Of a stretch of DNA of 7,356 nt, positions 1 through 5,989 are shown in pieces. The notes below the pieces were generated by a model. It was not told the origin of the DNA. It did no database searches and saw only the letters and a program-made list of their open reading frames with translations. The position numbers and the translations under genes are program-made. The stretch is from an uncultured Angelakisella sp. (GTDB lineage: Bacteria > Bacillota > Clostridia > Oscillospirales > Ruminococcaceae): the NCBI GenBank assembly GCA_937914895.1, contig CALGIL010000308.1, positions 1 through 7,356 of the forward strand. Reading direction: 5' to 3'. Each line of letters starts with the position of its first letter. The first letter of the stretch is position 1.

Positions 1-1
1 G

Positions 2-637
2 CCCTACTTTGCCTCCTTTGTGCGGATTTTAAAGTACGCCGCCTTTTTTATTACTATTCTGCTGCCGGGATACTATGTGGCGGTGGTGTCCTTTCACCCG
101 GAGCTGATCCCCGAGACGCTGCTGACCCAGTTTGTGGGCACGGCCGCCTATACGCCGCTGCCGGTGCTGCTGGAGGCGGTGGTGGTCTTCCTCCTTTACG
201 AGGTGCTGCGGGAGGCGGGGCTGCGGCTGCCCCGACCCATCGGCAGCACCCTGGGGGTGGTGGGGGGCATTGTCATCGGCGATGCGGCGGTCAAAGCGGG
301 CATTGTGGGCCTGCCTATGATCATCATCATCGCCATTACCGCCATTGGGTCCTTTGTGGTGCCCAGCCTGTACGAGCCCATTACCATTCTGCGCTTTGTC
401 TTTATTTTTGTGGGGGGGCTGCTGGGCCTGTTTGGGGTCTATCTGGGGCTGGCCCTCTTTGTGGTCAACCTCTGTTCCGTCAAAACCCTGGGCATCCCCT
501 TTACGTCGCCCATTACGCCGGTGTACCGGCGCAGCTTTCGGGATATTTTTGTCCGCTCCAGCTGGAAGCGGCTGGAGCGGGATACCCTGTCGGTACAGAA
601 CGTCCCCGGCGCGGACCGGGACGAATACAGCCTGTGA
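2..637 (+). CDS. Spore germination protein, GerA family (A subunit), C-terminal part
   Basis: This is the membrane-embedded C-terminal part of a GerA-type germinant receptor A subunit. The reading frame is open from the window edge, so the start is upstream; the GTG at 20 is internal, because the codons before it (P-Y-F-A-S-F) fit the family. About 211 residues are visible. There are several hydrophobic segments: the run beginning YAAFFITILLP, one around LPVLLEAVVVFLLYEVL, a Gly-rich stretch with GGIVIGDAAVKAGIV, the IIIIAITAIGSFVVPSLYEP segment, and a last one near FVGGLLGLFGVYLGLALF. It ends with the typical cytoplasmic tail GIPFTSPITP...DIFVRSSWKRLERD. In characterised systems the A subunit sits in the inner spore membrane with B and C and responds to small-molecule germinants. 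It is followed after 31 bases by the B subunit. The germinant cannot be deduced. Confidence 0.93.
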   Translation, partial: PYFASFVRILKYAAFFITILLPGYYVAVVSFHPELIPETLLTQFVGTAAYTPLPVLLEAVVVFLLYEVLREAGLRLPRPIGSTLGVVGGIVIGDAAVKAGIVGLPMIIIIAITAIGSFVVPSLYEPITILRFVFIFVGGLLGLFGVYLGLALFVVNLCSVKTLGIPFTSPITPVYRRSFRDIFVRSSWKRLERDTLSVQNVPGADRDEYSL

Positions 638-668
638 CCGCCGGCGCGGAGCAAAAGGGGGGACAAGG

Positions 669-1757
669 GTGGAGGACACCGGAAAAATCTCGCTGAACCA
701 GCTGATGGTGCTGCTGTGCCTTTCGCGGATGTTTACCGTCATGACCCATACCTCCCAGGGGCCTGTCCTTCTTGCCGGGGGGGTCAGCGTGGTGTCCACC
801 CTGCTGTCGGGGGTGCTACAGGCGGCCATGCTCACCCTGGGCATCCGGCTGTCCAAATCCCCCTCCGGCGTCTCCCCCATGATTTTGGGGGAGCGGGGCG
901 GAAAAGCTACTTATCGGGCCCTGGGCGTCTGCTACTGGCTGCTGGCCATGGCGGTCTGCCTGTATACGGCCGTGTCCTTTACCTACTTCATCGTCTCCAA
1001 CTTTTACGATTTTGCCTACTGGTGGGCGGTGGTGCTGGTGCTGACCCTGTCCGCCGGCCTGGCCCTGCGCCAGGGGCTGGAGGCCCTCAGCCGCAGCGCG
1101 GTGGTTATGGCGGCCCTGCTGCTGGTGCTGCTGGCCATTGCCGTGGTGGGGCTGCTTGACCAGATTACCTGGCTGAACCTGTCCTACCCCAGCCTGACCC
1201 CGGCCCAGGAGGGGCTGGCCGTCTACCGCGGCTTTGCCATGAATTTTGAGCTGGCCGCATTTTTGCTCCTTCTGCCCTGGGTGCGGGATTACAAGGCCCC
1301 CGCGGGGCGCCGCTGGATTTTGTGGACCACCGTTCTTTCCGTGGTCATCCAGGTCATTTTGGAGCTGTCCGCGGGGCGCTATGTACAGGGCAAGCGCTTT
1401 CCGGTGTTCAGCCTGGTCACCACCACCCGGTTTGTGGTGCTCAGCCGTCTGGATTCCATGTTTATGGGCATCTGGGTCATCCTTGGGTTTTATAAGCTGG
1501 CGGTCTTTTTGCAGGTGGCGGTGTCCCTGTTTGCCGCCATGGGCTACCGCCCGGTCCGGCACCGGGACATCTGGCTCCACGCCGGCCTGATTGCGGCGCT
1601 GTCCCTGCTGGCCCTGGGCATCAGCGGACTGGGCTCGGCCCTGTATGCCGCCGTGGGCGCCGGCGTTCTGACGGCCGTGGGGGTGGTGGTGCTGCCCCTG
1701 GTGGGCTGGATTCTCACCCGAAAGGAGGGGAAGGGCGGTGGCGGGCAAAAATCCTAA
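669..1757 (+). CDS. Spore germination permease, GerAB family (B subunit)
   Basis: This is a 362-residue integral membrane protein of the GerAB/APC-type transporter-like family, which forms the germinant-binding subunit of Ger receptors. The frame is open far upstream, but the start is placed at GTG 669. A purine-rich Shine-Dalgarno (AAGGGGGG, 655-662) sits 6 bases before it, and the product then begins VEDTGKISLNQLMVLL, matching the usual short N-terminus before helix 1. About ten hydrophobic segments are visible. Family hallmarks are FPVFSLV near residues 244-250, followed by SRLDSMFMGIWVILGFYKL (about 259-277). The length fits the family (about 360-370). The first helix is unusually Ser/Thr/Met-rich (residues 18-30) and lacks a Gly-rich turn, which may reflect a different ligand. 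The gene lies between the A and C subunits and overlaps C by 20 bases. Confidence 0.93.
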   Translation: MEDTGKISLNQLMVLLCLSRMFTVMTHTSQGPVLLAGGVSVVSTLLSGVLQAAMLTLGIRLSKSPSGVSPMILGERGGKATYRALGVCYWLLAMAVCLYTAVSFTYFIVSNFYDFAYWWAVVLVLTLSAGLALRQGLEALSRSAVVMAALLLVLLAIAVVGLLDQITWLNLSYPSLTPAQEGLAVYRGFAMNFELAAFLLLLPWVRDYKAPAGRRWILWTTVLSVVIQVILELSAGRYVQGKRFPVFSLVTTTRFVVLSRLDSMFMGIWVILGFYKLAVFLQVAVSLFAAMGYRPVRHRDIWLHAGLIAALSLLALGISGLGSALYAAVGAGVLTAVGVVVLPLVGWILTRKEGKGGGGQKS

Positions 1758-2814
1758 CATCCTATGGCTGCTTCTGATTTTACCCCTGTGCCTGACCGGG
1801 TGCGGCGGGCGGCTGCCGGACATCAGCAGCCGCGCCATTGTGTCGGCGGTGGCGGTGGACGCCGGGGAGGAGGGTGTGGACGTAACGGCGGAATACCTGG
1901 AAAAGGTGGGCGCCGACGAGGTGCAGCGCTACGGCGTGGCCCGGGCCCGCGGCCGAACCTTTGCCGAGGCCGTCACCGTCATGGAGCGGGACATCGGCCA
2001 CACACTCTATCTGGACAGCTGCCGCGTCCTGCTGGTGGGGGGCGTCGGCCAGCGGGAGGACCTGCTGGGGCTTCTTACCGAGCTGGACAGCGACCGCAGA
2101 ATCCGCCCCCTGACCCTGGTGGCTGTTTCCACCAGAGACGCCGGCGATCTGGTCAAAGAAAAAGAGGGGGAGGAGACCTCGGTGGGGCAGGAGTTTCAGG
2201 AGCTTTTGGGCAACACCCCCTCGGCCCGGTTTACCGTCAAGGACTGCATCAACCTGCTGCGCACCACCGGGCGGGGGATGCTGCTGCCCCTGGTGGAGCA
2301 CACCGACCGGTACGCCATTGCGGGCTATACCCCCCTGGACGGCACCGGGCTCTGCTGGGACGCCTCCGCGGCGGGGCTCATCCCCATGATGGGCCACGAC
2401 AGCGCCCCCATAACGGTGGTGGGGGAGGACGGCACCTTTTATGATTTGCTGCTGGAACGAAAATCCCTGCGGGTGACCTGCGGCGTCCGGGACGGAGCCC
2501 CCGTGTTTCATTTAAAAATTCTGCTTAGCGCCAATTTGATTTCCGCCGGCGCCACGGGCCGTGGCGGAGACGAGGTGACAGCCCTTGCCGAACAGGCGCT
2601 GGAGCAGCGCGCCTGGGACGACTACCGTTTTGTCATCGACCATTTTGTCAGGGAAGGCGGCGTGGATCTGCTGTCCCTTGGCAAGCGTTTTTCTCTGAAA
2701 TATCCGGAGGAATGGAACAAATATGAAAAGAACTGGCAGTGGTATATAAAAAATATAGAATGTGAAATACTGACAATCGCCGAAATCAAGGACCAGCGCG
2801 GCGCCGTGGATTAA
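1738..2814 (+). CDS. Spore germination lipoprotein, Ger(x)C family (C subunit)
   Basis: This is a 358-residue lipoprotein subunit of the germinant receptor. The GTG start at 1738 is preceded 7 bases upstream by a strong Shine-Dalgarno (AAAGGAGGGG, 1721-1730) lying inside the permease gene. The N-terminus is a lipoprotein signal: a hydrophobic stretch LWLLLILPLCLTGC with lipobox LTGC and lipidated Cys22. After it comes the family opening LPDISSRAIVSAVAVD (compare the usual start 'relndlaivsaigiD'). The C-terminal domain ends with the Ger(x)C signature around residues 308-333, including LGKRFSLKYPEEWNKYEKNW. It is slightly shorter than most members (about 370-400 aa), with no internal gap that I can detect. 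In known receptors this subunit is anchored to the outer face of the inner spore membrane. The last 100 bases are A+T-richer than the rest of the gene. There is no hairpin after the stop. Confidence 0.93.
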   Translation: MAGKNPNILWLLLILPLCLTGCGGRLPDISSRAIVSAVAVDAGEEGVDVTAEYLEKVGADEVQRYGVARARGRTFAEAVTVMERDIGHTLYLDSCRVLLVGGVGQREDLLGLLTELDSDRRIRPLTLVAVSTRDAGDLVKEKEGEETSVGQEFQELLGNTPSARFTVKDCINLLRTTGRGMLLPLVEHTDRYAIAGYTPLDGTGLCWDASAAGLIPMMGHDSAPITVVGEDGTFYDLLLERKSLRVTCGVRDGAPVFHLKILLSANLISAGATGRGGDEVTALAEQALEQRAWDDYRFVIDHFVREGGVDLLSLGKRFSLKYPEEWNKYEKNWQWYIKNIECEILTIAEIKDQRGAVD

Positions 2815-2888
2815 GGGGAGTTGTCGCCAATAATTTTGATAGATTTGCCTCAAGTAATTTTCGCGGGCAGACACATAGTATTGGTGCG

Positions 2889-2899
2889 AAGGAGATGAT
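2889..2899 (+). promoter_or_regulatory. Extended Shine-Dalgarno of spoIVB that contains a decoy ATG
   Basis: AAGGAGATGAT matches the extended anti-Shine-Dalgarno complement AAGGAGGTGAT at ten of eleven positions. The ATG at 2895 lies inside this element, with no spacing after AAGGAG, so it is poorly placed as a start. The in-frame TTG at 2904 follows AAGGAG by 9 bases, a normal distance. Confidence 0.65.
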
Positions 2900-2903
2900 T
2901 TAT

Positions 2904-4139
2904 TTGAGGCGTTTTTGTCAGAAAATGGCGTGCGTCGTCAACGCTTTCATTCTGGTGGCGTTGGCGGCGGCCTTATATATGGACCGTGTGCTGCCCGATA
3001 CGTACAGTGTGGTGGCTGGGGAACAAATCACATTCCGCTACCCCGTCACCATGGTCCAAAACGCGCGGCAGACCGACGCAAGAGTTTATGCAAGCCCCGG
3101 CAACACCTATCAGATGGACCTGAAGCTCATGGGCGCCATCCAGGTAAAGACGGTGGAGATCAACGTGGTGGACCGGAAGGTGGTGGTTGTCTCGGGCCGC
3201 CCTTTTGGGATTAAGATGTTTACCGACGGGCTGATGGTGGTGGGGACCAGCGACGTCCCCTACAACGGCACCAGGGTCAACCCCGCCAAGGAGGCCGGCA
3301 TCCAGGTGGGCGACATCCTGCTGTCCCTGGACGGCACCAAGCTGCTGACCAACGAACAGCTGGGCGAGCTGGTGGACAAGGCCGGGACCACGCCGGTCCG
3401 GCTGCAGGTGCGCCGGGGCGGCAACATTTTTTCCGCCACGGTCACCCCCGTTTTATCCCAGGGGGACGGCCGGCACCGCATCGGCGTCTGGGTCCGCGAC
3501 AGCTCCGCCGGCATTGGCACCATGACCTACTACGACCCCAACAGCGGGCTGTTTACGGGGCTGGGCCACGCCGTCTGCGACGTGGACACCGGCGACGTCA
3601 TGCCCCTGTCCAACGGGGAGATTGTCCAGGCGCAGATTGTGGGCGTCAAGCGGGGCGCCAGCGGCTCCCCCGGCGAGCTGAAGGGAAAGTTTGTGCAAAA
3701 CGGCACCATGGGCACCCTGCTGTCCAACACCACCTCGGGCGTATACGGCGTTTTGGGGGGGCGGACCGAGCCCTACACCCAGGGTATCCAAATGCCCCTG
3801 GCCATGAGCCACGAGGTCAAGGTAGGCCGCGCGGTCATCTACACCACCCTGGAGGGGGACCGCCCCAGGGAGTATACGGTGGAAATTGAAAAGGTTATGC
3901 TGGGCGACGCCACCAACGGCCAAAACATGGTCGTCCGCGTCACCGACCCGGTGCTGCTGGAAAAAACCGGGGGCATTGTCCAGGGCATGAGCGGCAGCCC
4001 CATTGTCCAAAACGGAATGCTGGTGGGCTCGGTCACCCATGTGTTTGTCAACGACCCCACCCGGGGCTTTGGCATCTTTGCGGAAAACATTCAAAACAAC
4101 GCCTATTCCGCCCTAAACCGCATCCAGAATGCCGCGTAA
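2904..4139 (+). CDS. spoIVB: SpoIVB, sporulation serine peptidase (S55 family) with PDZ domain
   Basis: In Bacillus subtilis SpoIVB is secreted from the forespore into the intermembrane space. There it cleaves SpoIVFA, releasing pro-sigma-K processing in the mother cell. With the TTG start the protein has 411 residues (414 from the ATG at 2895). It has one N-terminal hydrophobic helix (about 8-26), a beta-rich region, and a PDZ domain (about 100-175, with AKEAGIQVGDILLSLDG). The S55 peptidase domain begins at RIGVWVRDSSAGIGTMTYYD. The expected triad is present: His222 in GLGHAVCD, Asp348 in VTDPVLL, and Ser363 in the GMSGSP motif, with the same Asp-Ser spacing as the B. subtilis protein. The C-terminal motif VTHVFVNDPTRGFGI is intact, so the enzyme should be active. 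It lies 89 bases after the ger operon and upstream of spo0A, the classical order. Forespore (sigma-G/F) expression is expected from the family; I could not identify a convincing promoter. Confidence 0.96.
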   Translation: MRRFCQKMACVVNAFILVALAAALYMDRVLPDTYSVVAGEQITFRYPVTMVQNARQTDARVYASPGNTYQMDLKLMGAIQVKTVEINVVDRKVVVVSGRPFGIKMFTDGLMVVGTSDVPYNGTRVNPAKEAGIQVGDILLSLDGTKLLTNEQLGELVDKAGTTPVRLQVRRGGNIFSATVTPVLSQGDGRHRIGVWVRDSSAGIGTMTYYDPNSGLFTGLGHAVCDVDTGDVMPLSNGEIVQAQIVGVKRGASGSPGELKGKFVQNGTMGTLLSNTTSGVYGVLGGRTEPYTQGIQMPLAMSHEVKVGRAVIYTTLEGDRPREYTVEIEKVMLGDATNGQNMVVRVTDPVLLEKTGGIVQGMSGSPIVQNGMLVGSVTHVFVNDPTRGFGIFAENIQNNAYSALNRIQNAA

Positions 4140-4196
4140 AAGCGTGCAAAGCGGTGACTAAAATATCATGTAAATTTTATGTAATACGCCCTCTTA

Positions 4197-4213
4197 TTTC
4201 GAAAAATGTCGAA
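4197..4213 (+). promoter_or_regulatory. Two tandem Spo0A boxes upstream of spo0A
   Basis: TGTCGAA at 4207-4213 is an exact match to the Spo0A-binding 0A box (TGNCGAA, reverse complement TTCGNCA). A second, one-mismatch copy, TTTCGAA, lies at 4197-4203 in the same orientation. Their starts are exactly 10 bases apart, one helical turn, which is the arrangement known for tandem 0A boxes that bind a Spo0A dimer. They sit about 107-123 bases before the spo0A start and just upstream of the candidate promoters, so autoregulation by Spo0A is the natural reading. Function is inferred; the sequences are seen directly. Confidence 0.65.
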
Positions 4214-4232
4214 TCTTATTAGACGGTTTTAC

Positions 4233-4259
4233 AGGATATTTCGTCAGGAAATCTTGAAT
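4233..4259 (+). promoter_or_regulatory. Candidate sigma-H-type promoter of spo0A
   Basis: AGGATAT (4233-4239) matches the sigma-H -35 core AGGAWWT, and GAAT (4256-4259) matches the -10 core. The 16 bases between them are about two more than in well-known sigma-H promoters such as spoVG, so the match is imperfect. A sigma-H promoter is expected for spo0A from B. subtilis, and this one lies just downstream of the 0A boxes. Confidence 0.35.
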
Positions 4260-4282
4260 ATTTACTAAATGTCTGCTAGACT
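4254..4282 (+). promoter_or_regulatory. Candidate sigma-A-type promoter of spo0A
   Basis: TTGAAT (4254-4259, four of six to TTGACA) is followed after 17 bases by TAGACT (4277-4282, four of six to TATAAT). The -10 is preceded by TGC, an extended -10 element. This would start transcription near 4289, leaving a leader of about 30 bases before the GTG. It overlaps the sigma-H-like -10, so the two may be alternatives. Confidence 0.4.
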
Positions 4283-4319
4283 GAGGTTGGCTTAATTTGC
4301 GTAAGAGGAGTGATTAAGC

Positions 4320-5126
4320 GTGAATAATCGAAAAACTGTGTTGATTGCGGAGGAAAACAAAGAATTCTGTGAGCCATGTAGCACGGCACTCAGTCAGAGC
4401 GGGTACGAGACCATCACCTGTCCCAAGGACGGTGCGAAAGTCCTGCGCATCATCAAGGAAAGAAAGCCCAGCGTCGTCCTGATGGACGTCTTTATGGCAA
4501 ACCTGGACGCTATGGCGGTGCTGGAGGAAGTCAGACGATGGGACCAGTCGGCACGGCCCCTGCTGTTTACCTATTCCGCCATGGACCACTCCTTCATTTC
4601 GGGGGAAATGATGGACCGCGGCGCCACCTTCCACTTTGTCCTGCCTTTTGACTTTGCGGTTTTGGTGGAGCGGATTGGGTATTTTGACGGATTTAACCCC
4701 CTTGCGCAGCGTCCCAAGGAAACACCGCGCTCCAGCACGCCGGTGGTCAGTCTGGAATCGGTGATCACCGGGATCATTCTTGAAATCGGGGTACCCGCAC
4801 ACATCAAGGGATACCAGTATTTGCGCGATTCGATTATTCTTGCGGTAAACGACAAGGATGTCATCAACGGCGTCACCAAGGTCCTTTACCCGACGGTGGC
4901 AAAGCAGAACGGCACCACCGCCTCCCGGGTGGAGCGGGCCATCCGCCACGCCATTGAGGTGGCGTGGGACCGCGGCGATGTCGATGTCCTCAATTCCTAT
5001 TTTGGATACACCATACACAACCTCCGCGGCAAGCCTACCAACTCCGAGTTCATCGCCATGATTGCCGACCGCATTCGGCTGGAGCGGCGGGACAAGGAGA
5101 AAGAGGAGATGCGTGAAACCTTCTAG
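4320..5126 (+). CDS. spo0A: Spo0A, sporulation master response regulator, with atypical receiver domain
   Basis: Spo0A is the transcription factor that, when phosphorylated, commits the cell to sporulation. This protein has 268 residues. The GTG start follows GAGGAG (4305-4310) by 9 bases. The N-terminal receiver (about 5-122) keeps the phospho-acceptor Asp56 (VVLMDVFM) and Thr84. However, the paired metal-binding aspartates are Glu11-Glu12 (IAEENKEF), the Pro after the phospho-acceptor loop is Ala60, and the invariant Lys before PFD is Leu108 (FVLPFD). The C-terminal DNA-binding domain (about 144-256) is highly conserved: [23 protein letters not shown], the recognition region [18 protein letters not shown] (199-216), and [19 protein letters not shown] charged tail (257-268, [12 protein letters not shown]) extends past the B. 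subtilis end. The preceding gap holds 0A boxes and no terminator, so both its own promoter and read-through from spoIVB are possible. Identity is secure; how the receiver is activated is open. Confidence 0.97.
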   Translation: MNNRKTVLIAEENKEFCEPCSTALSQSGYETITCPKDGAKVLRIIKERKPSVVLMDVFMANLDAMAVLEEVRRWDQSARPLLFTYSAMDHSFISGEMMDRGATFHFVLPFDFAVLVERIGYFDGFNPLAQRPKETPRSSTPVVSLESVITGIILEIGVPAHIKGYQYLRDSIILAVNDKDVINGVTKVLYPTVAKQNGTTASRVERAIRHAIEVAWDRGDVDVLNSYFGYTIHNLRGKPTNSEFIAMIADRIRLERRDKEKEEMRETF

Positions 5127-5149
5127 TCAGTTTGCGTGCACGGATGAAC

Positions 5150-5191
5150 AAAACGCAGAGACGCCCCCGGGCGCCTTTGCGTTTTTTCTTT
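5150..5191 (+). terminator. Intrinsic terminator after spo0A
   Basis: A long hairpin begins 24 bases after the spo0A stop. AAAACGCA (5150-5157) pairs with TGCGTTTT (5178-5185). Pairing continues inward (one G-T pair, two further pairs, one A-C mismatch) into CGCC/GGCG-type pairs (5162-5165 with 5170-5173) around a small C-rich loop. The 3' arm runs into a T-rich tail, TTTTTTCTTTT. This separates the sporulation unit from the operon downstream. Confidence 0.9.
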
Positions 5192-5226
5192 TCGCTTTTC
5201 GGGTTTACATCCCTAAAGTTTTACTC

Positions 5227-5255
5227 TTGTGCTGCTGTCTAAAACATGGTATTAT
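5227..5255 (+). promoter_or_regulatory. Sigma-A-type promoter of the ATPase/oxidoreductase operon
   Basis: TATTAT (5250-5255, five of six to TATAAT) carries an extended -10 TGG directly before it. It lies 17 bases after TTGTGC (5227-5232, a weak -35). Transcription would start near 5262, about 45 bases before the first gene. An inverted repeat, TATTAT-agaaa-ATAATA (5250-5266), covers the -10 and start region. Confidence 0.6.
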
Positions 5256-5292
5256 AGAAAATAATATTTTACCGTGTCATCAAAAAGATTAT

Positions 5293-5301
5293 AGGAGATG
5301 A
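5293..5301 (+). promoter_or_regulatory. Shine-Dalgarno deciding the TTG start of the P-loop ATPase
   Basis: AGGAGATGA is an extended Shine-Dalgarno. The ATG inside it (5298) is out of frame with the gene. AGGAG ends 8 bases before the in-frame TTG at 5306. The first in-frame ATG, at 5321, is 23 bases away and has only a G run (5308-5312) near it, so TTG is preferred. Confidence 0.6.
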
Positions 5302-5305
5302 CAAA

Positions 5306-5974
5306 TTGGGGGCCTGCTTTATGGCGCTTTCGCCGAAAAACCTGATCATTTGCGGCCACTACGGGGCGGGCAAGACCAATTTGTCGGTCAATCTGGCCCT
5401 TTACTTGGCGGCCCGGGGCGAGGCGGTGACGGTGGCGGACCTGGACCTTGTAAACCCCTATTTTCGCACCGCGGACTTCCGGCAGCTTCTGGCCGGGGCC
5501 GGTGTGCGCCTGGTGGCGCCCGTTTATGCCAACACCAACCTGGATATTCCGGTGGTGCCGCCCCAGCTGGCGGGGGCCATCGGCGGAGAGGGCCGGCTGA
5601 TCATCGACGTGGGCGGGGACGACGACGGCGCCGTGGCCCTGGGGGGGTATTCCGCCCAGCTGGAGCGCCAGGGCTACGCCATGTACTATGTCATCAACGC
5701 CCTGCGGGAGCCGGACCCCGACCCCCTGGAGGAGGCGGCGCTGCTGCGGGCGGTGGAAAAAAGCGCCCGGCTAAAGGTGACCGGCCTTGTCAACAACACC
5801 AACCTGGGCCGGGAGACCACCGCCGAAATCATCCGGAACTCCCGCGGCTATGTGGACGCCGTGGCCAGGGCCGCAGACCTGCCGGTTTTGTTTACCGCCG
5901 CGTCGGCGGGGGACGGGCCGGAGGACGGGATGTTCCCGGTTACTGTGTATGTCAAGCCTCCCTGGGAGGAATAA
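5306..5974 (+). CDS. MinD/ParA-like P-loop ATPase linked to 2-oxoacid oxidoreductase genes
   Basis: This is a 222-residue soluble protein of the SIMIBI (MinD/ParA/CobQ-like) nucleotide-binding fold. It shows a P-loop G17-H-Y-G-A-G-K-T24, a switch-I-like DLDLVNPYFRT (45-55), a Walker-B strand RLIIDVGGDDDG (97-108), and VNNTNLGRET (162-171) in the base-recognition region. The signature Lys of ParA/MinD Walker A (KGGxGKT) is His18 here, and no C-terminal amphipathic helix of the MinD type is visible. Its only cysteines are Cys4 and Cys16, so it lacks the CxxC of Mrp/NBP35 iron-sulfur carriers. The start is TTG 5306 by ribosome-site spacing; ATG 5321 would remove five residues. It is first in an operon with korD-korA-korB, 15 bases upstream of korD. 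Its role is unknown; help in assembling or regulating the oxidoreductase is a guess from position alone. Confidence 0.85.
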   Translation: MGACFMALSPKNLIICGHYGAGKTNLSVNLALYLAARGEAVTVADLDLVNPYFRTADFRQLLAGAGVRLVAPVYANTNLDIPVVPPQLAGAIGGEGRLIIDVGGDDDGAVALGGYSAQLERQGYAMYYVINALREPDPDPLEEAALLRAVEKSARLKVTGLVNNTNLGRETTAEIIRNSRGYVDAVARAADLPVLFTAASAGDGPEDGMFPVTVYVKPPWEE

Positions 5975-5989
5975 GAAAAGAGGGATAGT

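Noticed and set aside
29..880. Antisense open frame (283 codons) over the GerA-family gene and the start of the permease gene
   Set aside because: It shows no recognisable motif and has a composition typical of a complementary-strand shadow. It crosses two well-supported genes.
816..1838. Long antisense open frame (340 codons) over the permease gene
   Set aside because: Its translation is a low-complexity mix of Gly, Gln, His, Arg and Pro with no domain. It mirrors a confident membrane-protein gene in G+C-rich DNA, so it is a shadow.
2854..2880. Possible sigma-G promoter before spoIVB (CATAGTA at 2874-2880 with GTAAT at 2854-2858)
   Set aside because: The spacing is only 15 bases and transcription would begin almost on the ribosome site. 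A forespore promoter is expected, but this match is too weak to annotate.
3453..4094. Antisense open frame within spoIVB
   Set aside because: It is low complexity with no ribosome site or domain, and is fully covered by the conserved peptidase domain on the other strand.
4169..4185. Direct repeat of ATGTAA in the spoIVB-spo0A gap
   Set aside because: The repeat is short and A+T-rich, and fits chance in a low-G+C spacer. No hairpin or known box is associated with it.
5062..5301. Short + strand frame across the end of spo0A and the terminator
   Set aside because: It runs through a strong terminator and a promoter, has no ribosome site, and overlaps spo0A out of frame.
5350..5988. Second + strand frame of 212 codons inside the P-loop ATPase gene
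   Set aside because: The product is Gly/Arg/Pro-rich without motifs, while the overlapping frame has a clear P-loop and Walker B.
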